Assembly: GCA_002500665.1 (NCBI GenBank)
Contig: DLRY01000023.1
Coordinates: forward strand, 1-64,000
DNA from: Opitutia bacterium UBA7876
GTDB taxonomy: Bacteria; Verrucomicrobiota; Verrucomicrobiia; Opitutales; Seribacteraceae
Direction: 5' to 3'
DNA: 64,000 bases
Shown: piece by piece, positions 35,577-45,180 of the stretch
How positions within the stretch are numbered: the stretch's first letter is position 1
How the letters are laid out: the number at the start of each line of letters is the position of its first letter
The notes under the pieces: model-generated
The model's database searches: none
What the model was told of the DNA's origin: nothing
Seen by the model: the letters and a program-made list of their open reading frames with translations, nothing else
Position numbers and translations under genes: made by a program

Positions 35577-37446
35577 GGAGAAATTTCCTGCATTTCCTGA
35601 AAACCTCCGAAGGAGTCAGGATAGACATCGCAGAATCATCTGCCGCGGATTCGGAACCCTTCGCCTTGACCAGGAGTAGGGGCGAAGCAAAAGAGGGCTT
35701 AGTGACGGCGGGATTGGTGGGACCGAAAAGGACTACCGTCCTCGCTCCCATCAAGTTTGACAAGTGGACGCCTCCAGAGTCGCAACCGACTACCAGGGAG
35801 CAGGACAGGAACTCTTTCGCCAACTCCGACAGGTTCGTCTTGCCCGTCATGTCAGTCAACCTCGGAGCTTTCAGCTCACTCGATATCCTGTAGGCGTCCG
35901 ACTTCTCCTTGTCGGTGCCATAAAGAGTAATGGCCAAGGAGTCATCGGACTCAAGAAAAAGCCGGCTCAGTTCCGACCAATTGTCCGTCGGCCATCTTTT
36001 GGCGGGGTTATTTTCAGAGCCAAGCACGATCCCAATCTTCGGACGGGAAGGGTCTTCCGGCTCTGCCAAGGGGCTGTAGTCTACCTTTTCGCCTAATCCG
36101 AAGCGTTTGCACATCCTTGTCCAAATTTCAGACTGGTGCAAGGCTCCTTCGCCCTTAAGTAGTTTGGGCTCAGGCTCGTAGCAGTGGGTCAAGAGTGGCC
36201 TTTGTCTGCCCGGCAACTTAAGGCCGAATCTATGGGTTGCCCCTATCAGCCAAGCCTCGAAGTCACCCCGAAAAGAATTGGTGTAAAGGAAGTGGCATTG
36301 GGCATAAAGCCCGCGCATGCGGAGGAATGACTTGACTCCGCGCAAGCTAAACACATTGCCTGGGCAAACCACCTCGTCCCCAAGGCCAAGATAACTCAGA
36401 AGAGGTTTGAACTGGGGCTTGCAGATGAGAATGAACTTCACGTCGGACCGCGCTGTGATTAGGGCGGACAGAGTTGGGGCGGCCATCGCTAAGTCTCCCA
36501 ACCAGTTTGGCAGTCGGACGAAGAACACAAGCTTCCGCGGAAGGACTGCGGGCAGATTCGACCGTTTGGCCTGAAGGCCGAACTTAACCTCGGGATAAAA
36601 GTGCGTCTTCCACTTTGCATGGCTCCAGAGCCACTCCGGGAAGGCCAAGGGATGCCCGGCGAGAATACGGGAGAGACAATCATGGCCCTGAAAGGAAACT
36701 GGCCCGGAAACGTCCAATTCGGTGAGTTCAACGCTCGACTGAAAAAAGCCGACTCTTCTCGGACAGGCAAAGACGGCGCGCGCCCTAGTGGCCTTCTGCA
36801 GGATGTCGGGGAGCGTGGTTATCGATGCCACACGGTCCAGGAAAAGCGACAGGGTTCCTTGGTTGCCCGCATTCTGGTCAAAGAGGATGGCTAGCCAGTT
36901 TCCTTGCTTAAGGAATTCCTTGGTGCGGGCAAAGCCATCCTCACGGGAGAAGGTCACGATACCGGTCTTTAGTCGAGCTGAGTTGATCCACTCGTCAAGG
37001 GATTTGTTCCTGTTCGGCCGGTAGACGGCACCGAGTTTCCGGTCTCCCGACGGCCTGAAGAAAGGGGAGGTCGCCAAGGTTTCGAAAAGGCAAACGTGGG
37101 GGATCATGACGATAACCGGTTCCCCGCCATCTTGGAGATCCATGATCTTTTCCTCCGCCTCTTTGGAGTATGTCGCGGATCTCCTCAACTGCTCGGCGCC
37201 TAGGAAAGGGTGGCATAGTGAAAAAAAGCCCATTTCAATCATCCGTGCCGCCGATTCCCGGGCAATCTTTTTTATTTCGGAATCGGATCGGTCGGGAAAG
37301 GCATACTTCAGGTTGGAAAAAAGAACCGTCCTTCTTCCTGAGGGAACCGCAACAAACAAGGCTCCTAGGAAATTCGTCAGTCCTTCCAGTACCACGAACG
37401 GACAAAGCGAAAGAACGAAACCCACCGACTTTATAAGTATCGCCAT
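35563..37446 (-). CDS. Fused lipid A acyltransferase and heptosyltransferase, 627 aa
   Basis: The N-terminal half (about 1-295) is an LpxL/HtrB-type lysophospholipid acyltransferase: a membrane helix at 3-25, the catalytic pair His117 and Glu122 (IPHVCLFET), then RPNRNKSLDEWI and WLAILFDQNAG. The C-terminal half (about 305-627) is a GT9 heptosyltransferase: VFFVRLPNWLGDLAMAAPTL, KIGIVLGSENNPAKRWP and SCSLVVGCDSGGVHLSNLMGA. Both act on the Kdo-lipid A/inner-core stage at the cytoplasmic face. Usually these are two proteins. The fusion is continuous with no stop or frameshift. It is the first gene of the operon, divergent from a second GT9. Confidence 0.9.
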   Translation of the reverse strand: MAILIKSVGFVLSLCPFVVLEGLTNFLGALFVAVPSGRRTVLFSNLKYAFPDRSDSEIKKIARESAARMIEMGFFSLCHPFLGAEQLRRSATYSKEAEEKIMDLQDGGEPVIVMIPHVCLFETLATSPFFRPSGDRKLGAVYRPNRNKSLDEWINSARLKTGIVTFSREDGFARTKEFLKQGNWLAILFDQNAGNQGTLSLFLDRVASITTLPDILQKATRARAVFACPRRVGFFQSSVELTELDVSGPVSFQGHDCLSRILAGHPLAFPEWLWSHAKWKTHFYPEVKFGLQAKRSNLPAVLPRKLVFFVRLPNWLGDLAMAAPTLSALITARSDVKFILICKPQFKPLLSYLGLGDEVVCPGNVFSLRGVKSFLRMRGLYAQCHFLYTNSFRGDFEAWLIGATHRFGLKLPGRQRPLLTHCYEPEPKLLKGEGALHQSEIWTRMCKRFGLGEKVDYSPLAEPEDPSRPKIGIVLGSENNPAKRWPTDNWSELSRLFLESDDSLAITLYGTDKEKSDAYRISSELKAPRLTDMTGKTNLSELAKEFLSCSLVVGCDSGGVHLSNLMGARTVVLFGPTNPAVTKPSFASPLLLVKAKGSESAADDSAMSILTPSEVFRKCRKFLHEPG

Positions 37447-37506
37447 TTAACAACTTGAGCGTATCCTTAGCTCCATGCTCTTTGTTTGGCAAATATCAAT
37501 TCCCCA

Positions 37507-38445
37507 ATGAAGCTCCTGATCGTCAAGCCGTCTTCCCTCGGCGACGTGATTCATGCCCTTAGGGTGATATCAGTTCTCCGGAAGAATGATCGAAAACTCA
37601 CCATTCACTGGGTCATAAGGTCAGGCCTCGAAGGCATCGTAAAGGCCAGCGGCCTCGTGGATCGCCATTTTGTTTTTCACAGGGGTGGGGGACTCCGCAA
37701 ATATCTTGCCCTTGGGAAAAGACTCAGAGCGGAGAACTACGACTGCGTGCTGGATATGCAAGGTCTGCTCAGGAGCGCCCTGCTGGGCTTTATGACGGGC
37801 TGCTCTAGAAGATATGGAAGAGCGGACGGAAGGGAGGGATCGACTTTTTTCTACCAAGGCATTGGCCCGACTGACCGAAAGAAGGCGATCCACGCCATCG
37901 ATCGCTTGCTCTCACTTCTGGAACCTCTGGGCAAAAGGCCCGCAGGCGACCGTCTTTCCCTGAGTTTCCCTCATTCAGCTTCCATTCCCGCCAATAGTGC
38001 GATCAAGGATGACGCATCCCCAAAGGTGATCCTTTTCCCGGAAAGCAGGAGGAAGGAAAAGGTATGGCCCTTCTTCGATCAATTAAGCTCAAGTATTCAG
38101 CAGGCAAGACTGGGGGCGGTCATGGTCTGCGGAACCTCCCGGGGAAAAGGCTACGACGGAGCGATTGACCTAAGAGGCAAGCTTGGCCTCGAGCAAGTTG
38201 CGCACTTGGTCAAGTCGGCGGACTTGGTCGTTTCCAACGACAGCGCCCCACTTCACCTTGCTTCGGCCCTTGCCCGGCCCGTCCTTGGGTTGTTCGGGCC
38301 AACCGACCCTTTGCTTTACGGCCCATATCCCGTCAGTGAGGGAAACTCCTCCATTCTTCGATCCCCGAGCGGCAAGATTGAAGAAATCGACCTCGACGCG
38401 GCTTTCAGCCAGGTGCGTAAAATGCTACATGTTCATCCGGGCTGA
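37507..38445 (+). CDS. ADP-heptose:LPS heptosyltransferase I-like (GT9), 312 aa
   Basis: MKLLIVKPSSLGDVIHALRV is the exact N-terminal style of WaaC/RfaC. The middle has YDCVLDMQGLLRSALLG, and the C-terminal SADLVVSNDSAPLHLASALARPVLGLFGPTDPLLYGPY is the GT9 sugar-nucleotide site. I set the start at the ATG at 37507; the longer frame uses a TTG. The gene is divergent from the fused acyltransferase/heptosyltransferase, so together they supply the two heptose additions to Kdo (inference). Confidence 0.92.
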   Translation: MKLLIVKPSSLGDVIHALRVISVLRKNDRKLTIHWVIRSGLEGIVKASGLVDRHFVFHRGGGLRKYLALGKRLRAENYDCVLDMQGLLRSALLGFMTGCSRRYGRADGREGSTFFYQGIGPTDRKKAIHAIDRLLSLLEPLGKRPAGDRLSLSFPHSASIPANSAIKDDASPKVILFPESRRKEKVWPFFDQLSSSIQQARLGAVMVCGTSRGKGYDGAIDLRGKLGLEQVAHLVKSADLVVSNDSAPLHLASALARPVLGLFGPTDPLLYGPYPVSEGNSSILRSPSGKIEEIDLDAAFSQVRKMLHVHPG

Positions 38446-38523
38446 AGGGCTTTTCTTTTTACATCCTCCCCGATGAATGGTTTAAGGGCATTCCCGCAAG
38501 AATGAAAAACCGGAATCATCACA

Positions 38524-39789
38524 ATGATTGACATCAACTACTTTCGACGGAACCTGAACGAACTCAGGGAATCGATTGCCCGAAAAAAATTCTCCTGCGA
38601 CTTGGATTCGCTTGTGGAACTCGATCGTGCCCGCAGGGATGCCATATCCGCCGCCGAAACCGAGAGGGCAGGGCAAAAGAGCGCCAACGCCGAAATGTCT
38701 CAAATGGAAAAGGGAAGCCCCGAGTTTCTAGAGAAAGTCGCTCAAATGAAAGAGATTGCGACCAAGGTCAAGGAACTCGAAACCCTTGCTAAGGAATCCG
38801 ATGAGATGTTCCAGAAAGCTTTCCTTGCCGTACCCAACCTGCCTCATCAATCCGTTCCCGACGGCAAGGATGAATCGGACAATGAAACCGTCTCCACCTG
38901 GGGCGACGCAGAGGGTGATTTCCCACACGCCGTCCCCCACTACGACATCCCCTGGTTCGAGAAAATGATCGATTTCCCGCGTGGCGTAAAAGTAGTTGGT
39001 GCGGGCTTTCCCTTTTACCTGGGAGACATGTCCAAGCTCGTCCGTGCTCTGATTAACTTCTTCCTCGAGGAAGCTGGAAGCAATGGCTATGCTGAGATCC
39101 ATTCGCCAATCGTGGTCAATTCCGCAAGCGCTACGGCAACCGGCCAGCTTCCCGACAAGGAGGGCATGATGTACCTCGATCAGAATGAGGGCGTCTACCT
39201 GATTCCGACGGCTGAGGTTCCAGTCACTAATTTTTTCCGGGACGAGATCGTGGACGGTAAGGACCTGCCCATAAAGCGATGCGCCTACACGCCCTGCTTC
39301 CGCAGGGAAGCAGGGAGCTGGGGCAAGGACGTCCGCGGATTGAACCGTCTCCATCAATTCGACAAGGTGGAACTGGTAAAGTGGGTTCATCCTGACGAAA
39401 GCTTCCAGCACCTTGATTCTCTTCGCGAGGATGCCGAAAACCTGCTTCGCAAGCTGGAACTTCCCTACCGCGTCCTCCTAATCTGCGCCGGCGACATCGG
39501 TTTTCCGCATTCCAAGCAATACGACCTCGAAGTATGGGCCGCCGGACAGGAAAAATGGCTGGAGGTATCCAGTTGCAGCAACTTCACCGATTTTCAGGCC
39601 AGAAGAGCCAACATTCGTTTTCGCGGTGAAGACGGCAAGCCCAGACCCGTCCATACCTTGAATGGCTCGGCATTGGCCATTCCCCGCGTTCTAGCCGCAA
39701 TACTGGAAAACCACCTTCAGATGGATGGTCGCGTGAGGGTTCCAGAATGTCTGCGCAAGTGGTTCCAATCCGAGTTCATCGGACCTTGA
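38524..39789 (+). CDS. serS: Seryl-tRNA synthetase
   Basis: Class II aminoacyl-tRNA synthetase charging tRNA-Ser. The N-terminal coiled arm spans about 1-110 (helices around RKKFSCDLDSLVELDRARR). Class II motifs follow: ALINFFLEEAGSNGYAEIHSP (motif 1), FRREAGSWGKDVRGLNRLHQF (motif 2) and NGSALAIPRVLAAILENH (motif 3). AEVPVTNFFRDE is the TxE-type serine site. At 421 residues it has normal length. tilS follows 12 bases after the stop, so the two form a tRNA-related pair. Confidence 0.98.
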   Translation: MIDINYFRRNLNELRESIARKKFSCDLDSLVELDRARRDAISAAETERAGQKSANAEMSQMEKGSPEFLEKVAQMKEIATKVKELETLAKESDEMFQKAFLAVPNLPHQSVPDGKDESDNETVSTWGDAEGDFPHAVPHYDIPWFEKMIDFPRGVKVVGAGFPFYLGDMSKLVRALINFFLEEAGSNGYAEIHSPIVVNSASATATGQLPDKEGMMYLDQNEGVYLIPTAEVPVTNFFRDEIVDGKDLPIKRCAYTPCFRREAGSWGKDVRGLNRLHQFDKVELVKWVHPDESFQHLDSLREDAENLLRKLELPYRVLLICAGDIGFPHSKQYDLEVWAAGQEKWLEVSSCSNFTDFQARRANIRFRGEDGKPRPVHTLNGSALAIPRVLAAILENHLQMDGRVRVPECLRKWFQSEFIGP

Positions 39790-39801
39790 ATCCCCGACCT
39801 A

Positions 39802-41241
39802 ATGGTGAACGAAATTCCGATTCTCCCAAAGGATTTAGCTTCCGCGTCGGAACGCCTTTTGCTGGATACCCCGACCGCCCATTGGCATCCCGAGGCGACT
39901 CGTGCCTTGAGGGATTACCCCAAGGGAATGATTGCCGTCGCCTGTTCGGGTGGGGCGGACTCCGTCTTTTCCCTGCTTTTGCTCTATGAAGCCTTTCCAG
40001 AGCTAAGAAACAGGCTAATAGTTCTTCACTACGATCATTCCACTCGCGAGGACTCTGCCCTAGATGCAGGTTTCGCCTCTCGGATAGCGGAAGCACTGGA
40101 AGTCCCCTTCCTCCTCGGCAAGTCTCCTGCAGGAGGAAAAGTCGACGAGGGCACGCTAAGGGACCAAAGGCTCGGATTCTTCCTCGATGCCTGCACCCGA
40201 AAGAACGCCGGACTCATCGTCCAGGGACATAACCAGGACGACGTCGCTGAAACCATTCTATGGAGGCTCTCGCGTGGCTCTGGGGCTCATGGGCTCTGTG
40301 CGCCCAAACCCGTTCAATCCCATGGTGAAGTTTTCATCATCCGCCCTTTTCTAACCATCAGTCGCTCCCAAATCAGGAAAAAGTTATCCTCCGTGGGAAT
40401 AGAATGGAGGGAAGATGAAAGCAACTACTCTGAAAAATACCTGCGCAACCGAATCCGAAAGAATTCCCTCGATCAACTCAAGAGAGACGTGGACAGAGAC
40501 TTACTGAAAGGCTTTTTCAGATCCCGAGAGCTCCTTGAAGAGCAAGCCTTTGCGCTTAGTCAATGGAGCGCCGATGGAAGTAGGGACTGTCTTTGCGAAG
40601 GAAGCATCGATACGGAGCGGTTGGTCGCTTACCCAAAGGCAGTCCAGCGCATGATCGTCTCCGATTGGCTTAATCGGGGTCTTCCCCTCGTTGAAGTTTC
40701 CTCTTATCAGGTAGATCGCGTTATCGGGTCCCTCGAGCACGAGTTCAAATTCGACCTCGCGCCCTCCGCTCAGGTAGCGAATCGAGGTAATAGGCTTGAA
40801 ATCATGACCACCACACCGGGAGGAGATCCACCTGCGTGGTCAATGATGCCTATCCCATTGGAGCAAACCGTCTTTCTCCCAGGGGGAAAATGCCTGCGTT
40901 TTTCAGTCATTGAAGCTTCCAGAGAGCTTCTCGGTTCGATCATGAAGGGAGAGGTGGACCAACGAAGGGAAGCTTTCTTCGCTTGGTCCGCTGCTCCTCC
41001 TTCTTTTCTAGGAATCAGACCAAGAAAGCCCGGCGACACTTATCGTCCCATTGGCTCTCCTGGGGCGAGGAAAGTAAAGGCTTGGATGATAGACAGGAAG
41101 GTGAAGCCCGAAAACAGGTCACGGCTTCCGATGGTGGTTGATTCTCGAGGCGAAATCATCTGGATCCCAGGCTTTGCCCCAGCCGATAACCTTCAAGTCA
41201 GAGGACTCGAGAAACTTCTAATGCATTTGACTTACCATTAA
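39802..41241 (+). CDS. tilS: tRNA(Ile)-lysidine synthase
   Basis: Converts C34 of the CAU-anticodon tRNA-Ile to lysidine, using ATP. The PP-loop SGGADS lies at residues 49-54 (preceded by MIAVAC). VLHYDHSTREDSALDAGFA, the GHNQDDVAETILWRLSRGSG block, and IRPFLTISRSQIRKKLSSVGIEWREDESN are all TilS signatures. RNRIRKNSLDQLK follows. The C-terminal RPRKPGDTYRPIGSPGARKVKAWMIDRKV is the TilS C-domain. The length of 479 residues is typical. Confidence 0.97.
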   Translation: MVNEIPILPKDLASASERLLLDTPTAHWHPEATRALRDYPKGMIAVACSGGADSVFSLLLLYEAFPELRNRLIVLHYDHSTREDSALDAGFASRIAEALEVPFLLGKSPAGGKVDEGTLRDQRLGFFLDACTRKNAGLIVQGHNQDDVAETILWRLSRGSGAHGLCAPKPVQSHGEVFIIRPFLTISRSQIRKKLSSVGIEWREDESNYSEKYLRNRIRKNSLDQLKRDVDRDLLKGFFRSRELLEEQAFALSQWSADGSRDCLCEGSIDTERLVAYPKAVQRMIVSDWLNRGLPLVEVSSYQVDRVIGSLEHEFKFDLAPSAQVANRGNRLEIMTTTPGGDPPAWSMMPIPLEQTVFLPGGKCLRFSVIEASRELLGSIMKGEVDQRREAFFAWSAAPPSFLGIRPRKPGDTYRPIGSPGARKVKAWMIDRKVKPENRSRLPMVVDSRGEIIWIPGFAPADNLQVRGLEKLLMHLTYH

Positions 41242-41263
41242 ACGGCTACATTATGTTAGTGTT

Positions 41264-43306
41264 GTGGAAAATAAGCCTGAAAACGACCCCGACAACGAAG
41301 GCAAGGGATTCCAACCAAAAGTATTACTAATTTGGTTGGCTATCTTGGCTGCTATTGTCGGACTAGTAGTCGTACAAAGCGACCCTCAGCGCAGCCATAC
41401 TGGTATATCCGGCGGGATCACCAATGTAGACCAGCTCCTTTTGGCGGCCAAAGAGGACAAGATCGTCAGGGCGATAATCGAGAGCGATCCCAAGGGGGGC
41501 GAGGAATGGTACCAAATCAAGGGTGAGTTTACGGATTACCCGGTAGATCCGGAGTCCGGAGAAATACCAACCGGGCAGGCTTTCCTGGTTAAAGGAAGGG
41601 TTACCGAGTCCGACTACAAAAACTTAAGGGAGCAGCTTGGCCCCCGGTTGAGGGAATCGCCCTCAAGCACCGTATGGACGGACTTGCTCTTCAGTTTGTT
41701 GCCTTTTCTTCTCATCATCGGCTTACTCTATTTTTTGTTTGTCAGGCAGTTGCGGATGGCAGGAAAGGGTGCGCTTAACTTCGGCAAAAGTAAGGCCAAG
41801 ATGCTCACTCGTGAGAACGAGAAAATCCTTTTCAATGATGTCGCGGGCTGCGACGAGGCAAAGGAGGAGGTTTCCGAGGTCGTTGACTTTCTCAAGGATC
41901 CAAAGCGATTTAGAAAAATCGGGGGCAAGATTCCCAAGGGCGTTTTAATGGTAGGCCCCCCGGGCACTGGTAAGACCCTACTTGCCAAGGCCGTAGCCGG
42001 TGAAGCCGACGTTCCTTTCTTCAGTATTAGTGGCTCCGATTTCGTCGAGATGTTCGTTGGCGTTGGCGCCGCCCGCGTACGCGACATGTTTGAACAGGGC
42101 CGAAAAAGCGCTCCTTGTCTCATATTTATTGACGAGATCGACGCCGTCGGGCGACAGCGTGGTGCCGGACTTGGCGGTGGCAACGACGAACGAGAACAAA
42201 CTCTTAACTCCCTTCTTGTCGAGATGGATGGCTTCGACGGCCACGAAGGGGTCATCATCATCGCCGCCACCAACCGGCCCGACGTCCTCGACAACGCGCT
42301 TCTCAGACCAGGCCGCTTCGACCGGCAAGTCGTGATTGATCTCCCTGACCTTGAGGGCAGGGAAGCCATACTCAAGGTGCATGCAAAAAAGATCAAGCTC
42401 TGCGAAGACGTCAACCTCAACTCCCTTGCCCGAGCCACTGCTGGGTTTTCGGGGGCCGACCTAGCCAACCTACTCAACGAGGGTGCGTTGATCGCCGCCC
42501 GTAGAAGAAAAAAGGTGGTCGAGCGGATCGACCTCGATGATGCGCGAGAAAAAATCTCCTTCGGGAGGGAAAGGCGGCGCGTAATGGACGACGAGGACCG
42601 CAAGATCATCGCCTATCACGAGGCTGGACATGCCATCGTGCAGGCAGTCGTCGACGATGGCCTGCTTCCCATTCACAAAGTCACCATCATTCCCCGCGGC
42701 CAAAGCCTGGGCAGCACAATGTTTACCCCCAAGAAGGATATCTTGAACCATAGCAAGAGGCGCGTTCTTAACCAGATTTGCTGCGCCATGGGAGGAAGAG
42801 CAGCCGAGGAAATCGAAATTGGCGACGTGACGAGCGGTGCCGCCGGAGACATTCGCATGGCCACCAACATAGCCCGCAGCATGGTATGCGACTGGGGAAT
42901 GAGCGAATTGGGCATGATTTCCTTCGGAGACAAGCAGGATCAAGTGTTCCTCGGCAAGGAGCTCTCCAGGGCCCAGAACTACAGTGAGGAAACGGCCCAA
43001 AAGATCGACTTGGCCATCAAGGAGGTAATCGATCAGCAGTACCAGCGGGCGCAAGATATACTCAAGGAGCACCTCACCGCTCTACACTCCTCCGCTGAGG
43101 CCCTTCTCGAACACGAAACCATCGAGGGCAAGCACATCCATGAAATCCTCGAACACGGCAAGATAATCTCTCCCGTCATTACCTCCACTCCGGACGATTC
43201 TAAGGACGAGAAGGAGGAAATCGACGAGTCCGCCGCCACGGATACAAAAGAGGACAAGGATGACGAGATTCAGCCAGGAGGCGAACCCGCGGGTGCTCCG
43301 GCCTAA
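41264..43306 (+). CDS. ftsH: ATP-dependent zinc metalloprotease FtsH
   Basis: Membrane-bound AAA+ protease for quality control of membrane and short-lived proteins. It has a first transmembrane helix (about 22-40), a periplasmic loop, and a second helix (about 145-165, [20 protein letters not shown]). Walker A GPPGTGKT is at 231-238. [17 protein letters not shown] and [20 protein letters not shown] (second region of homology) follow. The zinc site is HEAGH (452-456). The C-terminal tail is acidic. The start is GTG at 41264. A 680-residue length is usual. Confidence 0.98.
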   Translation: MENKPENDPDNEGKGFQPKVLLIWLAILAAIVGLVVVQSDPQRSHTGISGGITNVDQLLLAAKEDKIVRAIIESDPKGGEEWYQIKGEFTDYPVDPESGEIPTGQAFLVKGRVTESDYKNLREQLGPRLRESPSSTVWTDLLFSLLPFLLIIGLLYFLFVRQLRMAGKGALNFGKSKAKMLTRENEKILFNDVAGCDEAKEEVSEVVDFLKDPKRFRKIGGKIPKGVLMVGPPGTGKTLLAKAVAGEADVPFFSISGSDFVEMFVGVGAARVRDMFEQGRKSAPCLIFIDEIDAVGRQRGAGLGGGNDEREQTLNSLLVEMDGFDGHEGVIIIAATNRPDVLDNALLRPGRFDRQVVIDLPDLEGREAILKVHAKKIKLCEDVNLNSLARATAGFSGADLANLLNEGALIAARRRKKVVERIDLDDAREKISFGRERRRVMDDEDRKIIAYHEAGHAIVQAVVDDGLLPIHKVTIIPRGQSLGSTMFTPKKDILNHSKRRVLNQICCAMGGRAAEEIEIGDVTSGAAGDIRMATNIARSMVCDWGMSELGMISFGDKQDQVFLGKELSRAQNYSEETAQKIDLAIKEVIDQQYQRAQDILKEHLTALHSSAEALLEHETIEGKHIHEILEHGKIISPVITSTPDDSKDEKEEIDESAATDTKEDKDDEIQPGGEPAGAPA

Positions 43307-43364
43307 GACCAAGCTCCGTTTCCACTTGCCTAAATATATAATTGCGTTCATCTTAGAACCTCTC

Positions 43365-43520
43365 ATGAGCAGACATCCCAGCTTCAAGCCTCCCGGAGGC
43401 CTCACCAAGAAAAGAAACGTCCTTAAGCGGTTCGAGCGCGTCGAGTTGCTCCGTAAGCGTGGCCAGTGGAAGGAAGGGGATCGGGTCGTCTCGTTGGTCA
43501 AGACCAAACCCGAGGAGTAA
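43365..43520 (+). CDS. Small basic protein of Chlamydiae/Verrucomicrobia type, 51 aa
   Basis: The sequence begins MSRHPSFKPPGGLTKKRNVL and continues with RFERVELLRKRGQWKEGDRV. This matches the pattern I know for a short conserved protein restricted to Chlamydiae and Verrucomicrobia (TIGR04137-like), of unknown function and possibly ribosome-associated because it is so basic. I use the ATG at 43365; a longer frame adds a non-conserved lead. It supports placing the organism in the PVC group. It ends ten bases before the convergent cutA. Confidence 0.88.
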   Translation: MSRHPSFKPPGGLTKKRNVLKRFERVELLRKRGQWKEGDRVVSLVKTKPEE

Positions 43521-43529
43521 TCCTTTCCC

Positions 43530-43853
43530 TCATCCCTTTTCGGTCGGATCGATTACCCACTTGCCGTACTCTTCGCCCGCCTCCGCATCCCAAGCTACCC
43601 ATTGGGGCACGTCGTAGGGATGAATCTCCCACAACTTTTCGCCTAACTCGTCTAGGTTTGAAAGTTTGAACTTTAAGGTGACCTTCCACTCCATTTCTCG
43701 ATTCAACCTACCGTCCCAGCGGTAAATCGACTTCAACGGCCCTTCGACTTGGCCGCATGCGATGAGGTTCGAACGCAAGAGGCTTTCCACGATTTCGAAG
43801 GCCGCATTCTCGTCGGGACAAGTCGTTATCCCTATGCCAATCCGGTGCTTCAT
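43530..43853 (-). CDS. cutA: Divalent-cation tolerance protein CutA, 107 aa
   Basis: Small trimeric cytoplasmic protein of the CutA1 family. MKHRIGIGITTCPDENAAFEI, SLLRSNLIACGQVEGPLKSIYRWDGRL and EMEWKVTLKFK are the family blocks, followed by IHPYDVPQWVAWDA. I start at the ATG at 43853; the longer frame would begin with TTG. Function in metal tolerance is debated in the family. It is convergent with the small basic protein gene. Confidence 0.93.
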   Translation of the reverse strand: MKHRIGIGITTCPDENAAFEIVESLLRSNLIACGQVEGPLKSIYRWDGRLNREMEWKVTLKFKLSNLDELGEKLWEIHPYDVPQWVAWDAEAGEEYGKWVIDPTEKG

Positions 43854-43940
43854 GTTCTTAGAATTAAATTGCAAATAATGATACGTCCGCTAAAGTAGCT
43901 TTTCTTCAAAAATTTGCGAACTTCAAAATCTTTTTACCCC

Positions 43941-44156
43941 GTGAGAGACGAATACCTAAAAGAAGCCCAGGAAATCATCACCGACCCGAACACACTCATC
44001 AACGTTGTGTCTCGTCGCTCCAAGCAACTCAAGTTCGGCAACAAGCCACTCGTCGAGTCTTTGGAAAAACTCGAACCGGAGGATATTGCCCTGCGTGAGA
44101 TCATAGAAGGGAAAATTTCCTATCAGGAATGGGACGAAACTGAACCCGACGCCTGA
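43941..44156 (+). CDS. rpoZ: RNA polymerase omega subunit, 71 aa
   Basis: The block NTLINVVSRRSKQLKFGNKPLVE is the omega pattern (LVN.VS.R..QL..G..PLV), and EDIALREIIEGKISY matches the C-terminal helix. Omega stabilises the beta' subunit. I start at GTG 43941 (VRDEYLKEAQEI), because omega homologues begin with this helix; an alternative TTG at 43914 would add nine residues, and neither has a clear ribosome binding site. smpB follows after 71 bases. Confidence 0.85.
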   Translation: MRDEYLKEAQEIITDPNTLINVVSRRSKQLKFGNKPLVESLEKLEPEDIALREIIEGKISYQEWDETEPDA

Positions 44157-44227
44157 CGCCCCCGGTACGCCCGCTCCCCCAAGACATTCTTGCCCTCAAC
44201 GGTTTTGGGGTAAACCCACCCCTTACC

Positions 44228-44707
44228 GTGTCTTCCAAAAGAAACAACAATGACTCCCTGCCGGTCCTCTACAACTCAAAGGCTAGGCACAAGTATGCCT
44301 TGGGGGATAAATACGAGGCCGGCCTGGTTCTCTCGGGCACGGAAGTGAAGTCGATCCGGGGTGGGAACGCCCAACTCTCGGAATCTTTCGCGAAGTTCAT
44401 TAAGGACGAGTTGTTTCTGTGCAATGTCCATATTGCAGAGTACCAGTTCGGCGGGGAAGAGAATCATCCCCCACAAAGGCCTCGCAAACTACTTCTTAAG
44501 CGTCGTGAATTGACGAAATTGAAAATCGAAGTCGAAGCGGCGGGCAAAACCATCGTACCCCTGAGAATTTACTTCAAAAACGCCCTCATCAAATGCGAAC
44601 TGGCCGTCGGGACGGGCAAGAACCAGAGGGACAAGAGGGAAGACCTCAAGAAGCGGGTGGCTCAGAGGGAAGCGGATCAAGCCTTGAAAAACGCCCTAAA
44701 GCGATGA
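44228..44707 (+). CDS. smpB: SsrA-binding protein SmpB
   Basis: Binds tmRNA and delivers it to stalled ribosomes. NSKARHKYALGDKYEAGLVLSGTEVKSIRGGNAQLSESF is the family start, followed by FLCNVHIAEYQFGG, RPRKLLLKRREL and IVPLRIYFKNALIKCELAVGTGK. The C-terminal basic tail KNQRDKREDLKKRVAQREADQALK is typical. The start is GTG at 44228. Its stop overlaps the ATG of trmL (ATGA). Confidence 0.97.
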   Translation: MSSKRNNNDSLPVLYNSKARHKYALGDKYEAGLVLSGTEVKSIRGGNAQLSESFAKFIKDELFLCNVHIAEYQFGGEENHPPQRPRKLLLKRRELTKLKIEVEAAGKTIVPLRIYFKNALIKCELAVGTGKNQRDKREDLKKRVAQREADQALKNALKR

Positions 44708-45162
44708 TCGAGATCATCCTTTACTGCCCGGAAATACCCCAAAATACAGGCAACGTCGGACGCCTTTGCGCCTTCACAGGATGCCGACTGCACCTTATCC
44801 ATCCACTCGGCTTCAAGATTACCGACAAGAACCTGCGACGGGCCGGCATGGACTACTGGAAATCCCTCGAGGTTGCAGAACATGACGACTGGGAAAGTTT
44901 CGTATCCTCGGACGATAGGCCATCCAACATTCACTTGTTTACCACGCATGCCGAAAAGACCTACTGGGAAGCTTCCTTTCGCAAAGGAGACGGTCTGTTG
45001 TTTGGCAACGAGGGCCATGGAGCCCCGAGCGAAGTCCACGAGTGGGTGGGCTCGAGCAAACTAAGAATCCCCAAACACAAGGAAGGGCTTCGCTCTCTTA
45101 ATCTCGCAGTCTCTGTAGGCATAGCTACTTATGAAGCCCTTCGACAGGTTTCGAAGCAGTAA
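44704..45162 (+). CDS. trmL: tRNA (cytidine(34)-2'-O)-methyltransferase TrmL
   Basis: SPOUT-family enzyme methylating the wobble ribose of tRNA-Leu. LYCPEIPQNTGNVGRLCAFT is the diagnostic N-terminus. HPLGF, then GDGLLFGNEGHGAP and LRIPKHKEGLRSLNLAVSVGIATYEALRQ form the knotted SAM site. I start at the ATG at 44704, which overlaps the smpB stop; the longer frame in this phase is inside smpB. Length of 152 residues is normal. Confidence 0.96.
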   Translation: MIEIILYCPEIPQNTGNVGRLCAFTGCRLHLIHPLGFKITDKNLRRAGMDYWKSLEVAEHDDWESFVSSDDRPSNIHLFTTHAEKTYWEASFRKGDGLLFGNEGHGAPSEVHEWVGSSKLRIPKHKEGLRSLNLAVSVGIATYEALRQVSKQ

Positions 45163-45180
45163 ATTTCCGCAATAAGGATC

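Noticed and set aside
44157..44227. CCCCAA/TTGGGG pairing between rpoZ and smpB as a terminator
   Set aside because: Only six pairs around a long loop and no T-tract.
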